Notes under the pieces: generated by a model
The model's database searches: none
Told to the model about the DNA's origin: nothing
Seen by the model: only the letters and a program-made list of their open reading frames with translations
In this document: piece by piece, positions 15,541 to 19,074 of the stretch
Numbering within the stretch: the first letter of the stretch is position 1
Layout: every line of letters starts with the position of its first letter
Assembly: GCA_964560875.1 (NCBI GenBank)
Contig: CAZLMW010000145.1
Location: 1-19,074, forward strand
Length of the DNA stretch: 19,074 nt
DNA from: CAZLMW01 sp964560875
GTDB lineage: Bacteria; Myxococcota_A; UBA9042
Direction: 5' to 3'
Position numbers and translations under genes: made by a program

Positions 15541-16689
15541 CTACAACGGTTCGTGCGGATACGCTTCTGCGCGGTTTTGGAACGACAGGATCTTCGGGTT
15601 GACGACCTGTCCTTCGCGGATCTCGACGGCCTTGCGAATCACCGGCTCGGCGTCCCACGCGTCCCCGCCGCCCATGACGACCGGCAGGTAGCGCAGCACG
15701 ACTTCGGAGATCTCCGTCGTCGCCGACCGCCATAGGAAGCTCGGCGTGTGGTCAACCGCGTAGTACCAGACGTCCCGGCCGACCTCGAAGATCGGGTCTT
15801 CGAACGACGTTGGACGCGCGAAATCAAAGCCCATGGCGGTGTCGCAGCTCACGTCGACGAACACGGTGCCGGGCTTGAACCGCGGCAGGTCGGTGCGGTT
15901 GACGAAGAACAGCGGGTTGTCGGTGTCCTGGAAGATGCAGTTGACGACGATGTCGAAGTCTTCCAGCGCCTGCGGCATGGGCAGCTCGCGGCCGTCGTCG
16001 GTGTAGGCCACGCAGACCTTCGCGCCGGGGGGCTGGTCGAACTGGAAGTGGCGCACGCCGGGGATCTGCGAGTGCAGCAGCGCGGTGTCGCGGCGGGTCA
16101 CACAGACGATCTCGTTGACGCCGAGGCCGGCGAGCGCATGGATGGCGCCGCGCGCGGTCAGACCAAAGCTGATGACGGCCGCACGCAGCTTCTTGCCGTA
16201 GTGGCCCGTCATGCCGACCAGGCCGAGCGCGTGCATGACCCCTGCGTAGCCCGCGATCTCGTTGTTCTTGTGAAAGACATGCAGGTCGCGGACGTCGCCG
16301 TTGCGCCACAGATTCATCGCTTCCCAGGCGATCAGCGTAAGCCTCTTGTCGATCGCTACCTGGGTGATCGCTTCGCCCTGGACGCAGTGAGGCCAGCCCC
16401 AGATGATTTGCCCCTCGCGCCACATCGGGAAGTCGCGTTCGGTCGGTTTGGCGAGCAGGATGATGTCGCACCGCTCATAGAGATGGGCTTCTCCGAGCAT
16501 CCCGGCCACCAGCGGCTCGAGGTCCTCGTCGTCGAGGCCAAACCGCTCACCGTACCCGTGCTGTAGATACATCCGCTTGCGTAACCCCGAGGGTATGCGG
16601 CTGAGGTGTCGCGGATCGATCGGGAGGCGTTTTTCGTTTTCTTTGTGCGAGATGCCGATGACGCCAAGGGTGAGCTGTGAGTCGGGCAT
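15541..16689 (-). CDS. N5-(carboxyethyl)ornithine synthase-like dehydrogenase
   Basis: This 382-residue protein belongs to the alanine dehydrogenase/transhydrogenase-alpha fold group. Residues 8-24 (LGVIGISHKENEKRLPI) give the Lys-Glu-Asn motif of the substrate site. EGQIIWGWPHCVQG (92-105) is, from memory, characteristic of N5-(carboxyethyl)ornithine synthase, which reductively couples pyruvate to the ornithine or lysine side chain with NADPH. The dinucleotide fold centres on SFGLTARGA (174-182), and VDHTPSFLW (312-320) is also conserved in the group. The start at 16689 has GGAGG six bases upstream. It precedes the amidase gene on the same strand by 120 bp and is divergent from DUF3127. No other opine or siderophore genes are near, so the substrate is uncertain; alanine or another amino acid is possible. 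Confidence 0.8.
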   Translation of the reverse strand: MPDSQLTLGVIGISHKENEKRLPIDPRHLSRIPSGLRKRMYLQHGYGERFGLDDEDLEPLVAGMLGEAHLYERCDIILLAKPTERDFPMWREGQIIWGWPHCVQGEAITQVAIDKRLTLIAWEAMNLWRNGDVRDLHVFHKNNEIAGYAGVMHALGLVGMTGHYGKKLRAAVISFGLTARGAIHALAGLGVNEIVCVTRRDTALLHSQIPGVRHFQFDQPPGAKVCVAYTDDGRELPMPQALEDFDIVVNCIFQDTDNPLFFVNRTDLPRFKPGTVFVDVSCDTAMGFDFARPTSFEDPIFEVGRDVWYYAVDHTPSFLWRSATTEISEVVLRYLPVVMGGGDAWDAEPVIRKAVEIREGQVVNPKILSFQNRAEAYPHEPL

Positions 16690-16795
16690 GCGAGGCCTCC
16701 AGTGCGGGCGCGGACCTTATCGGCGGGGCAGGGCGGGAGCAACCGTCCGCGCCGTCAACGAACGGGTGTGAGGCGAGCTGCGATCATCGTTTGGT

Positions 16796-16915
16796 CCACG
16801 GACCGAGGCGAAGAGACGAGGGACGCAAGGCGCAAGCGCACCGTACGCTGTGGGAAGGTGCAGAAAAATGACACTTTTTCGGCACCAGGGGCCGGGCGCC
16901 GCCCCTCAACGAAAC
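16796..16915 (-). repeat. Hairpin-rich intergenic element, copy 1
   Basis: On the minus strand this begins GTTTCGTTGAGGGGC and holds three hairpin modules: GGGGC..GCCCC, GAAAAA..TTTTTC and GGTGCGCTTGCGCC. They are followed by TGCGTCCC and a GGTCCG end. It is an inverted, diverged copy of 17434-17552. It lies in the 336-bp space between the divergent dehydrogenase and DUF3127 genes, where I see no other gene. Confidence 0.65.
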
Positions 16916-17025
16916 GACAACGGCCACCATCGTGGAGTCCGAACGGACGCAACGATGATCAAGGCCGGAAGGGGGTTGTCAGGGGACGAATGTCTCCTAT
17001 GCTGCCCGCCACATTGGGGGCCGCC

Positions 17026-17397
17026 ATGGGATTTGAAACGACCGGAAAGATCCACGTTCTGCACGACGCCAAGCAGATTACGGAGCGCTTTCGCAAGCGT
17101 GAGTTCGTGCTCGAGTTGGCGGACAACCCGCGCTATCCGCAGCACGTCATCTTCCAGTTGACCGGCGATCGATGCGAGCAGCTCGACGGCTACAACGTCG
17201 GCGACGACGTGAAGGTCGAATTCAGCCTGCGCGGTCGTGAGTGGCGCGGACGCGACGGTGAAGTTCGCTACTTCAACAGCCTCGACGTGTGGAAGCTCGA
17301 GCGCCTCGGCGCCAGCGGTGGCTGGGACGATGCCCCGCCGCCGAGCGAAGGCGACATGCCGAGCGACCCGATGAATTACGACGATATACCGTTTTGA
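17026..17397 (+). CDS. DUF3127 family protein with SSB-like acidic tail
   Basis: This 123-residue protein matches the DUF3127 pattern as I know it: TTGKIHVLHDAKQITERFRK, REFVLEL, YPQHVIFQLTGDRCEQLDGY, VGDDVKVEFSLRGREW and EVRYFNSLDVWKLE. The fold is expected to be a small OB-like beta barrel. The C-terminus is acidic and ends NYDDIPF, like the partner-binding tip of single-stranded DNA-binding protein SSB. I infer a nucleic-acid-linked role, but the family's function is not established. The ATG at 17026 fits the family start and has a G-rich site (GGGGG, five bases). In-frame ATGs at 16990 (AGGGG, four to five bases) and 16999 would add 12 or 9 residues. The gene is flanked by inverted hairpin elements, and its stop codon lies inside the terminator hairpin. 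Confidence 0.85.
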   Translation: MGFETTGKIHVLHDAKQITERFRKREFVLELADNPRYPQHVIFQLTGDRCEQLDGYNVGDDVKVEFSLRGREWRGRDGEVRYFNSLDVWKLERLGASGGWDDAPPPSEGDMPSDPMNYDDIPF

Positions 17398-17430
17398 AGC
17401 GGTGAGCAGAAAACCTGCTCACCGCTTCAA
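17394..17430 (+). terminator. Perfect 16-bp hairpin at the DUF3127 stop codon
   Basis: TTGAAGCGGTGAGCAG, loop AAAAC, CTGCTCACCGCTTCAA, then ATTGTTT. The stop TGA (17395-17397) is within the left arm. The T-run is weak, but stem length and position support an intrinsic terminator. It could also stop convergent transcription from the methyltransferase side. Confidence 0.8.
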
Positions 17431-17433
17431 ATT

Positions 17434-17552
17434 GTTTCGTTGAGGGGCCGTCGCACGGCCCCTGGCCCCGAAAAGCGTCGTTTTCGTGGCCTGCCCACAG
17501 CGGTCGGCCGCTCCAGCGGCCTCGCGTCCCGCGCTTCGCTCTGGTCCGAGGG
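17434..17552 (+). repeat. Hairpin-rich intergenic element, copy 2
   Basis: This starts GTTTCGTTGAGGGGC. The modules are GGGGCCGT-CGC-ACGGCCCC (17444-17462), CGAAAA..TTTTCG (about 17469-17486) and GGCCGCT-CC-AGCGGCC (17506-17521), followed by TCGCGTCCCGCGCTTCGC and a GGTCCGAGG end. It matches copy 1 in order, with paired changes that keep the stems. It fills the space between the convergent DUF3127 and methyltransferase genes. Confidence 0.68.
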
Positions 17553-17592
17553 TCGGAGAACGTGGCGTGGCCTCCCCCGCCCGATAGACGTT

Positions 17593-18588
17593 CTAAGGGC
17601 TGTCAATCTCGATCGCGGCGCAGATGTGACCCGGTCGGATCCATCGCACCTGGACCCCGTTGCCGAGCGGGGTCATGCGGCATAACAACTCCAGCTCTTC
17701 GGGCACGTAGAATCGCCGCGCGGATGCGAACGCGTCGTGTGAAAACGCGGCCCAGCGTCGTTCGTGAGCGAGTCCCCAGACACCGAGCCCGAACCCGGTG
17801 AGCGCGCTCCTGCAGCCGTCGATGAAGACCACAGCTCTGCCCGCCACGCGCGCCGCTGCATCGAACATCACCGTCACCAACCCGGCCGGGAAGTGGTGCA
17901 GCGACTGCGTGCAGACGACGATGTCGAAGCGCTCGTCCGCCAGGTTTTCGAGGTTGAGCGCGTCCTGCACCGCGAATTTGACGTCAACACCACGTTTTCG
18001 CGCCTCTTCCGCGCCGAGGTCGAGGTATTCCTGCTTGAGATCCGTCGCGACGAACCGCAGGTCGAATCCGCGCGCCTTGGCGGCTTCGGTCGCCGCGATC
18101 GCGAATCCGCCATGTCCGGCGGCGAGGTCGAGGATCGTCGTCGGGCCGTCTGTTCGCAGGTAAGGCACGAGCGCGTCCAGGAAGCGGTCATAGTTGCCGA
18201 GCACGTGGTTGATGTGGTCGAGCCGATGCATGATGCGGCGACGCAAGCCTTCGTCGAGGCTCGGATCGTCGAGCAGCTCGGGCAGGTCCGGATCGTGCCA
18301 ACCGCTGTCGATGCGCGTCGCGATTCGGTGCGCGGGATGCGGCGCTGCGAGCACGCGTCGGTGATAGTCAGCCAACGCGTCTTCGGCCGCCGCGGCCAGG
18401 TTCCCGCGAGCGCCTTCGACACCCGCCGTGATGTCAGCCGAGGCTGTGGCGCCGATGGTTTGGGAAGCGGCCAGGGTTTCGTCAACAGCCTGGCGCCGGA
18501 TTTGCTGGAGAGCACGCACCATGGGCGGCGGGTTTCGGTCGGTCAGGACCGGCTGGATCGTGCGGATGAGACGGTCGGCGATATGCAT
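17593..18588 (-). CDS. Class I SAM-dependent methyltransferase
   Basis: This is a 331-residue protein when started at the ATG at 18588. A longer frame from a GTG at 18735 overlaps the 3' end of the upstream Cys-rich gene and has no ribosome site, so I prefer the shorter form, though its own ribosome site is also weak. Residues 1-145 are mainly helical and unassigned. The Rossmann-like methyltransferase core starts at 151: motif I ILDLAAGHGGFAIAAT (152-167), acidic D183 (FVATDLK), VQDALNLENL (207-216), and FDIVVCTQSLHHF (221-233). These bind S-adenosylmethionine. The substrate is unknown; the SLHHF motif is common in small-molecule methyltransferases. It is convergent with DUF3127. A 7-bp hairpin lies in its leader. 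Confidence 0.88.
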   Translation of the reverse strand: MHIADRLIRTIQPVLTDRNPPPMVRALQQIRRQAVDETLAASQTIGATASADITAGVEGARGNLAAAAEDALADYHRRVLAAPHPAHRIATRIDSGWHDPDLPELLDDPSLDEGLRRRIMHRLDHINHVLGNYDRFLDALVPYLRTDGPTTILDLAAGHGGFAIAATEAAKARGFDLRFVATDLKQEYLDLGAEEARKRGVDVKFAVQDALNLENLADERFDIVVCTQSLHHFPAGLVTVMFDAAARVAGRAVVFIDGCRSALTGFGLGVWGLAHERRWAAFSHDAFASARRFYVPEELELLCRMTPLGNGVQVRWIRPGHICAAIEIDSP

Positions 18589-18606
18589 GGCGTGGACGGT
18601 AGCAGA

Positions 18607-18632
18607 CTGCTGGGAAAGTGCTTTCCCCGCAG
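18607..18632. promoter_or_regulatory. Leader hairpin upstream of methyltransferase
   Basis: CTGC-T-GGGAAAG-TG-CTTTCCC-C-GCAG is a near-perfect 12-bp stem with one mismatch, 19 bases before the methyltransferase ATG. A TTGACG box lies at 18642-18637 on the minus strand. It could be an operator, a leader structure or a T-less terminator of the upstream Cys-rich gene. Confidence 0.35.
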
Positions 18633-18682
18633 GTGCCGTCAACTTGCAAGAGGGATTCAGGCAATCCAAGTTGGCGGGCGGG

Positions 18683-19023
18683 CTATTTGCAGACGTGGGC
18701 TGAGCAGGTCTTGCTGGTATAGCTCGAGGTGGCACAGTCGCTCGGCACGACGCAGCAGGCCCCCGCGCTCGGGCAAGCCCTCGATTTGGGTTTGCACTTA
18801 CCGCTGGTGCAGGAGAGCGCTGGCGTCCCGGCGATGGTGCCGCACCAGGACTGTCAGCGAGCCCTCACGGCCGATGTAGCTGCCTTCGTACGTATCGAGA
18901 TGACGGGTCGACATGGCGATGCGCGGCGGGGCTGGGAAGAGTTCGAACCCTGGCGCTCCTCTCTTGCGCTGGGTGAAGGTCTGCGCGGCGCCAAAGAAGG
19001 AACTGCGCGTGACCGGGTTGTGT
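18683..19023 (-). pseudogene. Cys-rich secreted-type protein, 3' part, frameshifted and cut by mobile element
   Basis: Reading leftward from 19023, one frame gives NPVTRSSFFGAAQTF, then FELFPAPPRIAMSTRHLD and TYEGSYIGREGSLT. Near 18850 the sequence moves to another frame, SWCGTIAGTPALSCTSGKCK, then ACPSAGACCVVPSDC and SYTSKTCSAHVCK, with a stop at 18683. One extra base (G) explains the shift. The tail has nine cysteines with spacing like the secreted or surface Cys-rich modules common in myxobacteria. The 5' part is missing: the mobile-element end begins exactly at 19024. I do not know the function. Insertion and frameshift together suggest a dead gene, although a sequence error could cause the frameshift. 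Confidence 0.6.
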
Positions 19024-19074
19024 GGGCGTGATTCATTACCCGGTCACGACCGCCATCAGGGGTCTGGGCAAGCG
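19024..19074. mobile_element. Left end of a second element copy, truncated by window edge
   Basis: All 51 bases are identical to 1533-1583, the left end of the MITE. Identity begins exactly at the terminal GGGCGTGATT and not before (preceding bases GGTTGTGT here, CTTCGAAC there). This is therefore an independent insertion of the same family, either another MITE or a full insertion sequence. Confidence 0.88.

Noticed and set aside
13367..15691. A 774-codon plus-strand open frame
   Set aside because: It runs antisense across the cyclase, the broken ORF and the amidase, all supported by motifs on the minus strand.
15422..15733. N-terminal extension of the amidase frame
   Set aside because: It overlaps the dehydrogenase gene and is Arg-rich shadow text; the ATG at 15421 has a near-ideal ribosome site.
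16702..17025. Long upstream extension of DUF3127
   Set aside because: It covers the hairpin element, is Arg-rich, and goes far beyond the family's usual start.

Overview
The window is very GC-rich. It encodes a giant Ser/Gly-linkered surface lipoprotein with a MopE-type metal-binding motif, a receiver-Ser/Thr kinase fusion, a response-regulator cyclase and Cys-rich secreted proteins. Together these suggest a Myxococcota-type (myxobacterial) chromosome. This is inference from gene style; no taxonomic marker gene is present. A run of 100 Ns (12833-12932) and a right edge that stops inside a repeated mobile-element end suggest a scaffolded draft assembly.

Layout. 1-1838 is a repeat-rich tract: a small two-helix membrane protein (247-654), dispersed and tandem repeats (three 104-bp copies at 999-1310), a strong hairpin, and a 168-bp MITE (1533-1700) with terminal inverted repeats and a perfect 8-bp target duplication. 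1839-3545 (-) is a receiver-like/Ser-Thr kinase protein. 3546-3975 holds a possible operator and a short TPR-like ORF. 3976-12561 (-) is a single gene for a ~2,861-residue lipoprotein. Divergent from it is a small membrane protein (12757-13072, +) whose start region is a 15-bp tandem repeat broken by the gap. It abuts a convergent response regulator-cyclase (13073-14086, -).

Next, on the minus strand, come a frame-disrupted ORF (14112-14402), a peptidoglycan-binding/Tae4-like amidase (14423-15421) and an N5-(carboxyethyl)ornithine synthase-like dehydrogenase (15541-16689). A DUF3127 gene (17026-17397, +) is flanked by two inverted ~120-bp copies of a hairpin-rich element and ends in a strong terminator-like hairpin. 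A SAM methyltransferase (17593-18588, -) follows. The right edge is the broken 3' part of a Cys-rich protein gene (18683-19023, -), cut at 19024 by a sequence identical over 51 bp to the left end of the MITE.

Functionally the genes do not form one clear operon. Two are signalling proteins (kinase, cyclase), two act at the envelope (giant lipoprotein, amidase) and several are single metabolic or unknown genes. The most distinctive items are the mobile-element pair, the inverted hairpin element around DUF3127, the giant Cys-repeat lipoprotein, and the Tae4-like amidase followed by a broken ORF where an immunity gene could be expected.
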